A stretch of 64,000 nucleotides of DNA, from contig NZ_KE386491.1 of NCBI RefSeq assembly GCF_000427405.1, positions 2,463,001-2,527,000 on the forward strand, in the 5' to 3' direction. Source of the stretch: Flectobacillus major DSM 103 (GTDB taxonomy: Bacteria > Bacteroidota > Bacteroidia > Cytophagales > Spirosomataceae). The notes under the pieces were generated by a model. It ran no database searches. It saw only the letters and a program-made list of their open reading frames with translations, and was not told the origin of the DNA. A program made the position numbers and the translations under genes. Below are positions 1 to 8,894 of the stretch, piece by piece (position 1 is the first letter of the stretch; each line of letters starts with the position of its first letter).

Positions 1-456
1 ACAATCTCTTTCTAATATCAATTATGGAGGTAAAACAGAACTCTAGTAAACATACAATTGCTGATATTGTATGCAAATTATCTTAGTTAAGTTGAATGAA
101 GAACGGAACATAAAACACTTCTTAAAAATGCCACAATAATCATACCAAATAAAATTAACATTTGTTAAATGTACAAAAATCACCTACTAATCATCTATTT
201 ACTACGACTATACCAAAAAATGTTTTTTTTTATTTTAGCAATCCCGTTTAAAATTGGTAAAATATATGAAGAATAACAGAATTGAATTATGAATATTTGA
301 GCAATGCTTGATTTTAGCGAAAAGTGTAATAATTATCAAGGCCTATTGCAACCTACTACAAAGGCTAATCTAATATTATCGTACAAATGTTGTATTGAAA
401 AGGTTGCAATTTACCTAAAGCAAGCAATAAACGAGCATTGTACCCAACACCAACCT
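1..456. other. AT-rich stretch without a convincing gene
   Basis: I see no supported gene in this stretch. A 75-codon plus-strand frame begins near 304 but runs into the 3' end of the lipoprotein gene on the other strand, lacks a signal or recognisable domain and looks like chance. No tRNA-like or strong hairpin structure was seen. Confidence 0.5.
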
Positions 457-1404
457 TTATTTACGCTTATAACATACCAAACACACATGGTAGCTTGGGT
501 GTGCCTGTTCGCTAATGGTATAATACTCTGAGGCATCGGCCGAAAACGTTACGGCTTCACCCTGTGGTTCTTTTTCGTATGGAATTACTTTGGCTGGCCG
601 CTTGAGTGCTTGGGCAATTGTTTCTCCTTTTTGTCTTTTCCAATAAAAAATATTAAGGTAATTTTTTACCAAAATTTCGTCGCCTTGGGCAGAAATATCG
701 CCCGAGGTAATATATAAATCTTGGCGAGTTTCTTTAGAATCGTTGGGTTGTTCTTGTGAAATACTGATATCGCCCAAATACTCAGCTTCCTGTACTTGGG
801 TAGTTGATTGGGGATATTTAAGCCGATATATTTGTTTGATTGCCTCACGATTCGACACCAGATAAATATCTTTGCTAAGTGGGTCTACCATTAGGCACTC
901 GGTATCTTTTATTCCATTGGGAAGCGTAAACACAATTTTATCGTATTTTTGAATAACATTGTGTACAGGCATACTGCTCGTAATGGTGGGTTCTTGAAAA
1001 CGGTATATAGTTTTTTGAGAATGCCATTTAAAATTATCACCAATGTCGCCCAAATAGACTGTTGCCCCTTGTTGATTACCAACAATAGCCATATCTTCCC
1101 AATCTCGATTGTCGGCCTCTTCTAATTCAAATTCGAGATACCCTTTTCCTTTGGCATCCATTACATACAAAATACTCTTGCCCCCACTATCGTTGTGAGT
1201 CCAGAAATAACCTTTATTTTTCTTACTAGATGCAAGCCCCGAAGCCTCGTTTATCGCAAGGTTTTCGATAGGATACCAAATAGCTGTACTCACAAATAAG
1301 CTAGAGTCGCTAATGGCTAATTTAATATCACGGTGTTGCTTTTGTTGGCAAGAACATACAAAGAATAAACTCATAACAAGACAAGTACAAGCAATATATT
1401 TCAT
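457..1404 (-). CDS. Predicted lipoprotein, propeller-like
   Basis: Predicted 315-residue exported lipoprotein of unknown function. I start it at the internal Met at 1404 because a signal peptide with a lipobox ending in SC (about residues 16-19) follows directly; the longer frame to 1440 would place 12 extra residues before it. The body carries motifs HNDSGG, RDWEDMA and YLGDIGDN, a set seen in a poorly described family of Bacteroidota and actinobacterial secreted proteins. Recurrent short strand-like segments suggest a beta-propeller, which is inference. It probably sits on a membrane facing the periplasm or surface. The next gene on this strand ends 71 bases upstream of its start, so the two may be co-transcribed. 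No catalytic role can be assigned. Confidence 0.75.
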   Translation of the reverse strand: MKYIACTCLVMSLFFVCSCQQKQHRDIKLAISDSSLFVSTAIWYPIENLAINEASGLASSKKNKGYFWTHNDSGGKSILYVMDAKGKGYLEFELEEADNRDWEDMAIVGNQQGATVYLGDIGDNFKWHSQKTIYRFQEPTITSSMPVHNVIQKYDKIVFTLPNGIKDTECLMVDPLSKDIYLVSNREAIKQIYRLKYPQSTTQVQEAEYLGDISISQEQPNDSKETRQDLYITSGDISAQGDEILVKNYLNIFYWKRQKGETIAQALKRPAKVIPYEKEPQGEAVTFSADASEYYTISEQAHPSYHVCLVCYKRK

Positions 1405-1475
1405 AGAAAAACTCACAATAATTAAGTAGTGATAATGCAAAAAAACATATAATCCAATTGAGGTTATAAGTTACT

Positions 1476-2156
1476 TTATTTTTCGGTTTTTTTTGCAATA
1501 GGCTTCAAATCTGCTTTGGCGGGGGGATTTTTTGTGGTTGTTGGTTTTACCGCTGTATTGGTTTTGGGAGCGGTTGGTTTAGTCGATAAACTATTGGTTT
1601 TGGTATTGGCAGGAGTATTTTTTGATTTGATGACCTTAGCTGTAACTAGTGCTTTTTCTTCTACTTTTTCTGCTTTTCCTGGGCGAATTTGGTCTTTTTC
1701 GGGTGCTGTTCCTGGTTTTAGTTTTACAAAGGGCTTTGTAGCTTCAGCACTTTGTTTCGCGGGCTTGGCTTCTGTTTTGGGCGAAGCCTCTACCACTTGA
1801 GATGTCAATACTACACCTTTTTGTATTTTTCTGATATACAGAATTTTCTCGTCTTTTAAGGTATTCAAAATCACCTCGGTCGGGATTGTCATATACACCA
1901 ATTTTTCTCGTGCTACGATTTCGTTGGTGTGGAGGTTTACGGCTCGTAATACCACAGAAGCCCAAGGGTCGAGGGTCAACTCGGTGCTTTCTTTGATAGC
2001 TACTTTTACGCCTTTATTGATGGTGTAGAATTCGTATTCAGGAAACTTAAATATTCCTCGAAATACAACTTTGGTTGGCTTTGGTGAGTCTTGCTGCTGG
2101 TTAGCAAAGGCGTTTGTACCCCATAAGAATAGAGTAATGAGATATAGGTTTTTCAT
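1476..2156 (-). CDS. Secreted protein with Lys/Pro/Thr-rich tail
   Basis: Hypothetical 226-residue protein. Residues 1-18 form a signal peptide (MKNLYLITLFLWGTNAFA). Residues about 25-120 are a compact mixed alpha/beta region I do not recognise. From about residue 125 to the end the chain is low-complexity, dominated by Lys, Pro, Thr and Ala in irregular repeats, suggesting a disordered, strongly basic tail that could bind peptidoglycan or an acidic polymer. It is divergent from the GMC oxidoreductase gene, with 265 bases between the starts. A 94-codon frame on the other strand across the tail is a compositional shadow. Function unknown. Confidence 0.7.
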   Translation of the reverse strand: MKNLYLITLFLWGTNAFANQQQDSPKPTKVVFRGIFKFPEYEFYTINKGVKVAIKESTELTLDPWASVVLRAVNLHTNEIVAREKLVYMTIPTEVILNTLKDEKILYIRKIQKGVVLTSQVVEASPKTEAKPAKQSAEATKPFVKLKPGTAPEKDQIRPGKAEKVEEKALVTAKVIKSKNTPANTKTNSLSTKPTAPKTNTAVKPTTTKNPPAKADLKPIAKKTEK

Positions 2157-2421
2157 ACAATAATTGTTTAGCTGTATAGAATCTTATCAGATGATTTATT
2201 ATATACATTAGGCAAAATATTTCAACTAAATTACGATAAAAATGGCCTTTCAGCTAAATTAAAAGCTTTTTTTAGCAATTAAAATATGTTTTATTTTTTA
2301 TACAAAATGGTATTTCGACTAAATAAAAAGAGGTTTGAGAAGTTTTTTTTAGAGAAGCGAAGAATTTTTGTATTTATAGCCTAAATTCACAAACGAAACG
2401 AAAACCCATTGCTAATCTACT

Positions 2422-5400
2422 ATGAATATACCGTCGTTACTGAACCTACGAGGCTACCTAAAAAATGACTCTCTCGACACCACAAAACCCTTACTGAGCT
2501 TATTACTCACCTGTTGTATACAGGCTATCCTGACAGGAGGGTTGCTATACTGGGCCCAAAATGAATCTATTCTTGTATTTGGCAAAGTGTATTTTGCAGG
2601 CAAAACATGGAGTACCTGCTGGTTTATTTTCAAAATAAACATCCTTTTTCTTACTCCTCTCCTTTTTGTCTTTCGTAAATCTAGCTCTATATTCCTGTTT
2701 ATACTGGCTTTTATTCCTTATTTTTTACTGGAACTGGCCCTATTTCAATCGCATCAGGCTCAAAAAAATGTGTGGCTCGATTGGACACTTAACCAGACAG
2801 TATGGCTGGGGGCAATCAATAATCCTTTTTTAAAAATCATTGCTTGGGTATCATTTAGTTCGTTGATATATACCATATTAACATTATTTCTATCAAGATT
2901 CATTGCCAATTTTGTATTACAATACCTTCCTGCTCGTGGGGCTAGCCATGCCCAATACCAAGCCCTATTTGGCCAAGCATGGGCACAAGAAAGTATCCCA
3001 ACACCACAACGAGATATTGGCTTTTGGTTGCTCCGTTTGGCAGGCTTTGGCTATTTGGGTTTTTGGGCTGTTTTGGCCATCGGGCAGCTTGGGGCAAGCC
3101 CATGGCCCGAGTCGCTGCAATACATGATTAATATGAGCAATGCCAATCCTGCTTTGGCACTGAATACCTATATCAAAGAGTGGATTATGATTATGCTTAC
3201 GTTTTTGGGAGCTTATAATCGTAGCCTCCGCTATTATGTATGTGTAGTTTTGGTGGCTGGTCATTTGTTTTCTACCACTTTTACTTTACTGTTTTACCTG
3301 AACCCATCAGATACTATTACCTATCGAGACTATCTGCTCACATCTACTTTTGTGGAAGGCTCGTTAATGTCGATTTTTATCTTTGTACTTTTCAAATACC
3401 GCAGTTATCGGCAGCCATTTATGGCACAAAACGACTTCCCTATCAACTTCTCTATTCCGATGACCCTTACTCAATGGTTATATATTGGCTTGACTGTTGT
3501 GTTTTTTGGAATAGGTTTGGGCATTTTAATTACTCGAATATGGGGAAATCTCACCCAAGGGTTTGGTATTATTTTCTCTGAACCCGACCCTATGGTTGGT
3601 AATACTATCACCCTATATGTTACCTTAGGAACAATTACATTACTGCTTATTAAGCGAGACAAGCTTCGGCAACATTTTACCAATCTATTGGTATTTCCAT
3701 TGCTACTGGGTGCTGTGGTATCGATTATATGGATTATTTTTGCCGATATTAACATCCAAACTCAGCACGGTATTTTCTCGGATATAGACTGGTATTTTGG
3801 CTTGTATGCATTGGTAAGTATGGCTATTGCAGGAATTACTGTGGCTATTCGCCAAATGTATTATCGTATAGACTGTGGCGTAAATACCCTTAGCTCTGCG
3901 GCGGCTGTTAATATTGCGGCACTGGTACAGGCATTAGGGGCAGAAAAAAATATCTTGATTGACGATGCCAAAAATTTAGCAGCAATCCTGTCGTCTGTCG
4001 ACCAATATATTGGAGGTATCAAGGGTAGAAAAAGAGGTTTACTCAACCTTCCTTTTGGTTTGCTAGAGCATATATTCAATACTCTTTTTGGAATGCACCC
4101 TCCATTTTCGTCGATGGAACGCAGCGAACAACGGTATTTTCTGAATCAATATTTGTTTAGAAATGACCTACAACGCCAACAGTCGGCTGTGCCATTATTG
4201 GCGGATTTGGCTTATCAGATTGGCCTTTCGCTGAATGCCCTTACAATGTTTGCGTATTATTCTAACCAAAATATACGACACCATATTGGTTATGTACCTG
4301 TAGATGCCCGTGACCGCCTACAAGGGAATACTGCTTCGGCCAATCCACCCTTCAAACAGGTAGCACAATTGCCCAAAGACGAAAATGACCCACTCAATTT
4401 TGCTGAAGTGCAGCAAGAACAGCTTGTTGCACCAAGAGTAAGTACCCCTACACATGAGGCTAACTTGCCTACCGAAGTCGATTATCTTATTATTGGCTCA
4501 GGAGCAGGCGGTGCTACCGCAGCGTATAGGTTGGTAGACTGTATTCGTCAAAAATATACCGATACGTCGGGGCGTGTCGATGAAACAGCTGTAAAACAAG
4601 AAGCTGCAAAAATATTGGTTATTGAACGAGGAAACCGCCTCCAAGCTTTACAGGATTTTCAGGACAATGAACTTGAAATGATGAAAAAGATATATAAAGA
4701 AGGAGGACTTCAGCAAACCAAAAAGTTTACTATGACCCTTTTACAAGGCGAGTGTGTAGGTGGTACAACTGTAAGCAACAATGCTGTGTGTTTTAGAATG
4801 CCTGATGAGGTTAGTGAGAATTGGCAAAAAAACTTTGGTATTGATACCAAAAAAATCATAGCCGAATACGACCAAATAGAGCAAGAACTTCATATCAAAG
4901 AATTAAGTGAACGAGGTATTAATCAAGCCGTAAAACAGAAATTTGTAGCGGGTATTGCAGGATATAACCTAACAATGGCCTCTAAAGACCAGCTCAAGCC
5001 TGCGGCTGTACTGAAGGTAAACCACCTCCATAATATAGGCGATGGTAATTGGAATTTGGGAAATAAACGACTTCGTAAACGCTCGATGCTCGAAACCTAT
5101 ATTCCTTGGGCTGAATATTGGGGTGTTCAGGTAATTTCAAACTGGACAGCAGCACGTTTTACGCCCGATGCTTCAGCAACCAAAGCCGAGTATGTATTAT
5201 TACGAGCCGACAATGGCGAAATCAGACAAGTAAAGGTCAATAAAGCCCTAATTGTGGCGGGTGGAGTTATAGCAAGTAGCCATTTCCTGATGCGAAGCCA
5301 AGTTAATAATCCTCAAATCGGACAGGAAGTGAGTTGTAATTTTGGTATGCCGCTGGCATTTCAGTTCGACACTACCATCAATGCTTTTGATGGCGAACAA

Positions 5401-6057
5401 ATTACCATGTATACTGAAAGCCTAAATCCTGAGGCTTCGACTATCAAAAGTGGCGTTGTGTTTGAAACCTATTTCAATCCTCCTGCAGCCTTTGCATTGG
5501 CTTGTATGCCTTTCTTTTTTGAAAAAAGAGATGCCTTTATGGATCAATACACCAAGCTCCTCAACTTTGGTAGCCTTATTGGCTCGGAAGCCAAAGGCAG
5601 TATTCAGGCCAAGGCTGATATATTCAATGGACAAGCTTTTAGCTGGGAACTGGGCGAAATAGATGTAGAAAGAATTAAATATGCTATTATTACGCTTATT
5701 AAAATAGGGCAAGCGGCCGGGGCAAAAAAAGTAATTGTACCTACCAAGCCCGGTATTTTGCTCGACCTACAAAATGCAGGCGAAGTAAACGACTTTATTG
5801 AGGCTTTCAAGGATTATCCTCTTCAAATCACAGATTTATTTGTAGGAACAGCCCATCCACAAGGAGGCAATAAAATGGCTGGCGAACGATTTGCTGGACA
5901 TCGAGTTGTCAATCAAGATTTTCAATTAGAAGGTTACAACAACGTATTTGTGGCCGATGCGTCGGTGTTTCCTACAAGTATCAATGTAAACCCACAATTG
6001 ACAATTATGGCTATGAGTTCGCTGGCAGCCAAGAAAATTTATGCCAAATTTGGCTGA
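2422..6057 (+). CDS. Membrane-anchored GMC-family oxidoreductase
   Basis: Flavin-dependent alcohol or sugar oxidoreductase of the glucose-methanol-choline family, but 1,211 residues long against about 500-650 for typical members. Residues about 20-480 contain many hydrophobic stretches, probably 8-12 membrane helices. Residues about 490-640 form a soluble helical segment resembling the small-subunit-like region fused to long-chain alcohol oxidases and gluconate dehydrogenases. The flavoprotein domain starts near residue 686 with the Rossmann motif IIGSGAGGATAA. The C-terminal GMC domain holds TAHPQGG (about residue 1143) and VNPQLTIMAMSS, the expected His/Asn active-site pair. Electrons may pass to the membrane quinone pool through the N-terminal part, which is inference. 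A strong terminator follows at 6071. Substrate unknown; long-chain alcohols or sterol-like molecules are possible. Confidence 0.85.
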   Translation: MNIPSLLNLRGYLKNDSLDTTKPLLSLLLTCCIQAILTGGLLYWAQNESILVFGKVYFAGKTWSTCWFIFKINILFLTPLLFVFRKSSSIFLFILAFIPYFLLELALFQSHQAQKNVWLDWTLNQTVWLGAINNPFLKIIAWVSFSSLIYTILTLFLSRFIANFVLQYLPARGASHAQYQALFGQAWAQESIPTPQRDIGFWLLRLAGFGYLGFWAVLAIGQLGASPWPESLQYMINMSNANPALALNTYIKEWIMIMLTFLGAYNRSLRYYVCVVLVAGHLFSTTFTLLFYLNPSDTITYRDYLLTSTFVEGSLMSIFIFVLFKYRSYRQPFMAQNDFPINFSIPMTLTQWLYIGLTVVFFGIGLGILITRIWGNLTQGFGIIFSEPDPMVGNTITLYVTLGTITLLLIKRDKLRQHFTNLLVFPLLLGAVVSIIWIIFADINIQTQHGIFSDIDWYFGLYALVSMAIAGITVAIRQMYYRIDCGVNTLSSAAAVNIAALVQALGAEKNILIDDAKNLAAILSSVDQYIGGIKGRKRGLLNLPFGLLEHIFNTLFGMHPPFSSMERSEQRYFLNQYLFRNDLQRQQSAVPLLADLAYQIGLSLNALTMFAYYSNQNIRHHIGYVPVDARDRLQGNTASANPPFKQVAQLPKDENDPLNFAEVQQEQLVAPRVSTPTHEANLPTEVDYLIIGSGAGGATAAYRLVDCIRQKYTDTSGRVDETAVKQEAAKILVIERGNRLQALQDFQDNELEMMKKIYKEGGLQQTKKFTMTLLQGECVGGTTVSNNAVCFRMPDEVSENWQKNFGIDTKKIIAEYDQIEQELHIKELSERGINQAVKQKFVAGIAGYNLTMASKDQLKPAAVLKVNHLHNIGDGNWNLGNKRLRKRSMLETYIPWAEYWGVQVISNWTAARFTPDASATKAEYVLLRADNGEIRQVKVNKALIVAGGVIASSHFLMRSQVNNPQIGQEVSCNFGMPLAFQFDTTINAFDGEQITMYTESLNPEASTIKSGVVFETYFNPPAAFALACMPFFFEKRDAFMDQYTKLLNFGSLIGSEAKGSIQAKADIFNGQAFSWELGEIDVERIKYAIITLIKIGQAAGAKKVIVPTKPGILLDLQNAGEVNDFIEAFKDYPLQITDLFVGTAHPQGGNKMAGERFAGHRVVNQDFQLEGYNNVFVADASVFPTSINVNPQLTIMAMSSLAAKKIYAKFG

Positions 6058-6070
6058 TAATCTAGTCTAA

Positions 6071-6109
6071 AAAATAAAAAGCCTCGTAGCTGACTACGAG
6101 GCTTTTTTT
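6071..6109 (+). terminator. Rho-independent terminator after GMC gene
   Basis: A perfect 9-bp stem (6081-6089 with 6094-6102, loop CTGA) is flanked by an A-rich 5' side and a run of seven T from 6103. It lies 24 bases after the stop of the oxidoreductase and could also work in reverse for the convergent gene at 6268. Confidence 0.9.
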
Positions 6110-6267
6110 GTGATATAATAATAAAACGACCATTGGTAGTAAAAAGTTTCAGGAATGAAAAATAGTTAAATTATTTTTCAAATTATTAAAGATAATTTTC
6201 TGAAAGCCCTAAAAACAAAAATCCACCGTAAAACAGTGGCTTTTGGTACAATCATCAGCTATGGTAC

Positions 6268-6624
6268 TTAATTTGGGTTGATTGAATTTCTGAAAATTAA
6301 ATCAAGGTCTAAGCGTTGACAAGCTAAGGTCAACATATTTCTAAATTCTATTATTTCGCTACTGCTCAAGTAAATACCCGCAGCGGCTACTTGTGTTACA
6401 GAACGTGAATCTTCTTTCGAGTGTAATAATTCAACAATATAATAGGACTCGCCTGTTGGAGCATCATTAAGCCTTTTCAAAAAGACCATCAGGTTGGCCC
6501 ATTCAAAAGCTAATAAAATATTTTTATATTGTACCTGAACATCGGTACAGCAAGTACATTGGCTAACAAAACCATTGGTGGTATTGACTAATATTTTATG
6601 TGTTTTTTTGCTTTCAGATTTCAT
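6268..6624 (-). CDS. Small CxxCC-motif protein of unknown function
   Basis: Predicted 118-residue cytoplasmic protein with no signal peptide. Near residue 22 it carries CTCC, preceded by a short NGFVSQ strand and followed by hydrophobic and aromatic residues (VQVQYKNILLAFEW), a pattern I associate with small Bacteroidota proteins annotated as DUF6686-like; that assignment is from memory and uncertain. The clustered cysteines could bind a metal. The C-terminal half is predicted alpha-helical. It converges on the GMC gene and has no operon partner. Base composition matches the surroundings. Confidence 0.6.
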   Translation of the reverse strand: MKSESKKTHKILVNTTNGFVSQCTCCTDVQVQYKNILLAFEWANLMVFLKRLNDAPTGESYYIVELLHSKEDSRSVTQVAAAGIYLSSSEIIEFRNMLTLACQRLDLDLIFRNSINPN

Positions 6625-6775
6625 ATTATCATTAGGTTAAAGAAGTATATAAATACTATTTTGGATATAAACAGGCAGGACATTTTATTGTTTCTTCAAA
6701 ACAACACACACAAAATCCCTCTCCTTTATTTATGCTATTTCCAATTACACTTCGCTGTATTAATTAAGATGATAA

Positions 6776-6853
6776 AGGAACGTTTTCAATAAAATTGAAG
6801 CGTTGCCCCAATACTATACTCTTGGACGCAGTTGGCTTTTGAAAACTACGTTG
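6776..6853 (+). pseudogene. Possible relic of a TonB-dependent receptor C-terminus
   Basis: Reading the frame that begins after the stop at 6773-6775 gives RNVFNKIEALPQYYTLGRS followed by WLLKTTL. The NVFNK segment followed by YYTLGRSxLL resembles the last two strands of TonB-dependent receptors. The frame then runs on, without similarity, to a stop near 6940, and upstream sequence is out of frame or interrupted. I read this as a decayed gene end; chance similarity over 26 residues is possible. Confidence 0.35.
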
Positions 6854-7163
6854 GTCGATATGTTACGATTTGTCAATCCTTTTCCATTTGAACGCTATAT
6901 TATATATGCCACACCCAATTATTATCGTCAATATTTTTGATGACAATACTTCTTTGGATTTCTGAAACAAATATAAGCTATTATTTAGAAACATTCCAAA
7001 TAGTCAAGCAAATTATTTATAATTATTCTAAATAACTATTCAAAACATTACTATTCCATGTAAAACCTATACTAATCAAATACAACAATCATTTGGTAAT
7101 GTATCTCTTTTACAATTAATCTATCCTTAACATTGAGGTAGTATTCACATAAAAGTCCAGCGG

Positions 7164-7171
7164 TACTTTTG
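7164..7171 (+). promoter_or_regulatory. Bacteroidota -7 box (TACTTTTG)
   Basis: This matches the TAnnTTTG consensus for the primary sigma factor of Bacteroidota and lies 23 bases before the start codon at 7195, predicting a very short leader. No well-spaced -33 TTG element was found; the nearest TTG is about 28 bases upstream. Confidence 0.55.
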
Positions 7172-7194
7172 TACAAACCATAAAATTATTGCAA

Positions 7195-8697
7195 ATGAAA
7201 AAAATTATTACTTCTTTGTTGTTAGCAGCAACCCTACTAAGTTGTACCGAAAGTGAATCTGAGTTTTTTGTAAATGAAGACCCTGCCACTTTTGCAGAGG
7301 TTGGTTCAATTGATATTGGTGATGTTGGTGCAGCCGAAATTTCGGCTTATGACCCACAAACCAAAAGGCTTTTTGTGGTTAATAATGGCACGGTCAATAA
7401 AATTGATATATTGGATTTTGCTGACCCTAGCAATATGAAAGTTATTGGCTCGATAAGTATGGCTCCGTATGGAGGGGCGGTCAATAGTGTGAGTGTTTCA
7501 AATGGTAAATTGGCGGCGGCGATCGAGTCGGTAGATAAACAAGCTGCTGGTAAAGTAGCCATTTTTAATACAAGCGATTATAAAGAAATCAAAGTGGTTA
7601 CGGTGGGAGCATTGCCCGATATGATAACTTTCTCGCCAGATGGTAAATTTATTTTAACAGCCAACGAAGGCGAGCCAAACGCTAGCTATACCAACGACCC
7701 CGTTGGTAGTATTTCTATTATATCTGTTGATGAAAACTATGCTGTAAATACTGTAGATTTTTCGGGATTTGCTAGTCAGCAAGAAGCTTTAAAGGCCAAA
7801 GGGTTTAGGGTTTTTGGACTAAATGCCAGCTTTGCCAAAGATATTGAACCTGAATACATTACCGTTTCGGGCGACTCTAAAACGGCTTGGGTAACGCTTC
7901 AAGAAAATAATGGTATTGCCAAAATTAGTCTTACGTCAAAAACCATTACTCAGATTTTTCCCTTGGGTTTCAAAGATTATAATGTAGATGCCAATGGTAT
8001 CGACCCTAGCGACAAAGATAATACGGTAGCTTTTGGAAAATGGAATGTAAAAGGTATTTACCAGCCCGATGCCATTGCTTTGTACGAAACTGATGGCGTG
8101 CCGTATTTATTTACAGCAAATGAAGGTGACGTTCGTGAATATGATGCCTATGTCGAGAACCTTAGAATTGCCAAAGCTAAATTAGATGCTACGGCTTTTC
8201 CAAATGGAACAACCCTAAAAGCTGATGCACAATTAGGCCGTTTAAATATTACCAGTACTTTGGGCGATACCGATGGCGATGGTGATTTTGACCAATTATA
8301 TTCGTTTGGGGCTAGGTCATTTAGTGTTTGGAATGGCAACGATGGCAGTTTGTTGTTCGACAGCAAAAATGAATTGGAAACCAAAACTTTGGCAGCAGGC
8401 CTTTATGACGATACCCGCAGCGATGACAAGGGAGTTGAACCTGAGGGTATTGCTGTAGGGTCGGTAGGTAATAAAAAAGTAGCTTTTGTAGGTATGGAAC
8501 GTGCCGATGCCGTGGCTTTGTATGATATTTCTAACCCGAAAGCTCCTGTATTTTTACAAATATTAAAATGTGGTGATGCTCCAGAAGGCATTTTATTTAT
8601 TGCAGCCAAAGATAGCCCAACCAAGAAAAGTCTTTTGGTGGTTAGTAGCGAAAATGATGGCGTAGTAAAGGTGTATCAACCCAAAACACTTCTATAG
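7195..8697 (+). CDS. Choice-of-anchor I family lipoprotein
   Basis: Predicted 500-residue surface or periplasmic lipoprotein. I use the second Met (7195) because MKKIITSLLLAATLLSC is a standard lipoprotein signal with the lipobox Cys at residue 17. Residues about 30-500 match the choice-of-anchor I domain, a seven-bladed propeller-like module seen in secreted alkaline-phosphatase-associated proteins. Recognisable parts are SVSNGKLAAAIE, TANEGEPN, YLFTANEGDVREYD, and the acidic DTDGDGDFDQLYSFG stretch, which looks like a calcium-binding loop. The GVEPEGIAVG and ALYDISNPKAP segments close the propeller. It is monocistronic, with its own promoter box and an inverted-repeat terminator at 8736. 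Family members are often induced in phosphate or metal stress, but no such signal is seen here. Biochemical role unknown. Confidence 0.8.
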   Translation: MKKIITSLLLAATLLSCTESESEFFVNEDPATFAEVGSIDIGDVGAAEISAYDPQTKRLFVVNNGTVNKIDILDFADPSNMKVIGSISMAPYGGAVNSVSVSNGKLAAAIESVDKQAAGKVAIFNTSDYKEIKVVTVGALPDMITFSPDGKFILTANEGEPNASYTNDPVGSISIISVDENYAVNTVDFSGFASQQEALKAKGFRVFGLNASFAKDIEPEYITVSGDSKTAWVTLQENNGIAKISLTSKTITQIFPLGFKDYNVDANGIDPSDKDNTVAFGKWNVKGIYQPDAIALYETDGVPYLFTANEGDVREYDAYVENLRIAKAKLDATAFPNGTTLKADAQLGRLNITSTLGDTDGDGDFDQLYSFGARSFSVWNGNDGSLLFDSKNELETKTLAAGLYDDTRSDDKGVEPEGIAVGSVGNKKVAFVGMERADAVALYDISNPKAPVFLQILKCGDAPEGILFIAAKDSPTKKSLLVVSSENDGVVKVYQPKTLL

Positions 8698-8735
8698 TTT
8701 TATCTAATACTCAAAGTAGGCACAGCTACAGAATT

Positions 8736-8777
8736 ATTCCTATTAGCTGGCAAATAAATTCGCCAGCTAATAGGAAT
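8736..8777. terminator. CCTATTAGC-family inverted repeat (bidirectional terminator)
   Basis: A perfect 16-bp stem (8736-8751 with 8762-8777) with a 10-base loop lies between convergent genes. Its core TCCTATTAGC is shared with hairpins at 28389 and 41224, also between convergent genes. T-runs are weak, so factor-dependent or structural termination is likely. Confidence 0.7.
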
Positions 8778-8894
8778 ATTATCACCTGATTGAATAATAT
8801 ATACACTTGACAAATATGAATACCATTAAACTTGATAAGCTAAGTTTTACAACTATCCCATAACCTTAGTCCAAAATAAGAAGATTCGACTTCA

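Larger units (their letters stand above)
6625..7188. other. Long intergenic region with a possible gene relic
   Basis: This 560-base stretch has no intact gene. A 64-codon plus-strand frame at 6598-6792 looks like chance. Part of the stretch (6776-6853) translates into a segment resembling the C-terminus of a TonB-dependent receptor and is listed separately. The right end carries the promoter of the next gene. Confidence 0.5.

Noticed and set aside
304-531. 75-codon plus-strand frame
   Set aside because: It overlaps the 3' end of the lipoprotein gene on the other strand and has no recognisable feature.
1516-1800. 94-codon plus-strand frame across the secreted protein gene
   Set aside because: It is the antisense shadow of the Lys/Pro/Thr-rich tail; its Val/Leu/Gly-rich composition follows from that bias.
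6598-6792. 64-codon plus-strand frame
   Set aside because: It starts inside the antisense of the CxxCC gene, has no domain and runs through the region with the receptor-like relic in another frame.
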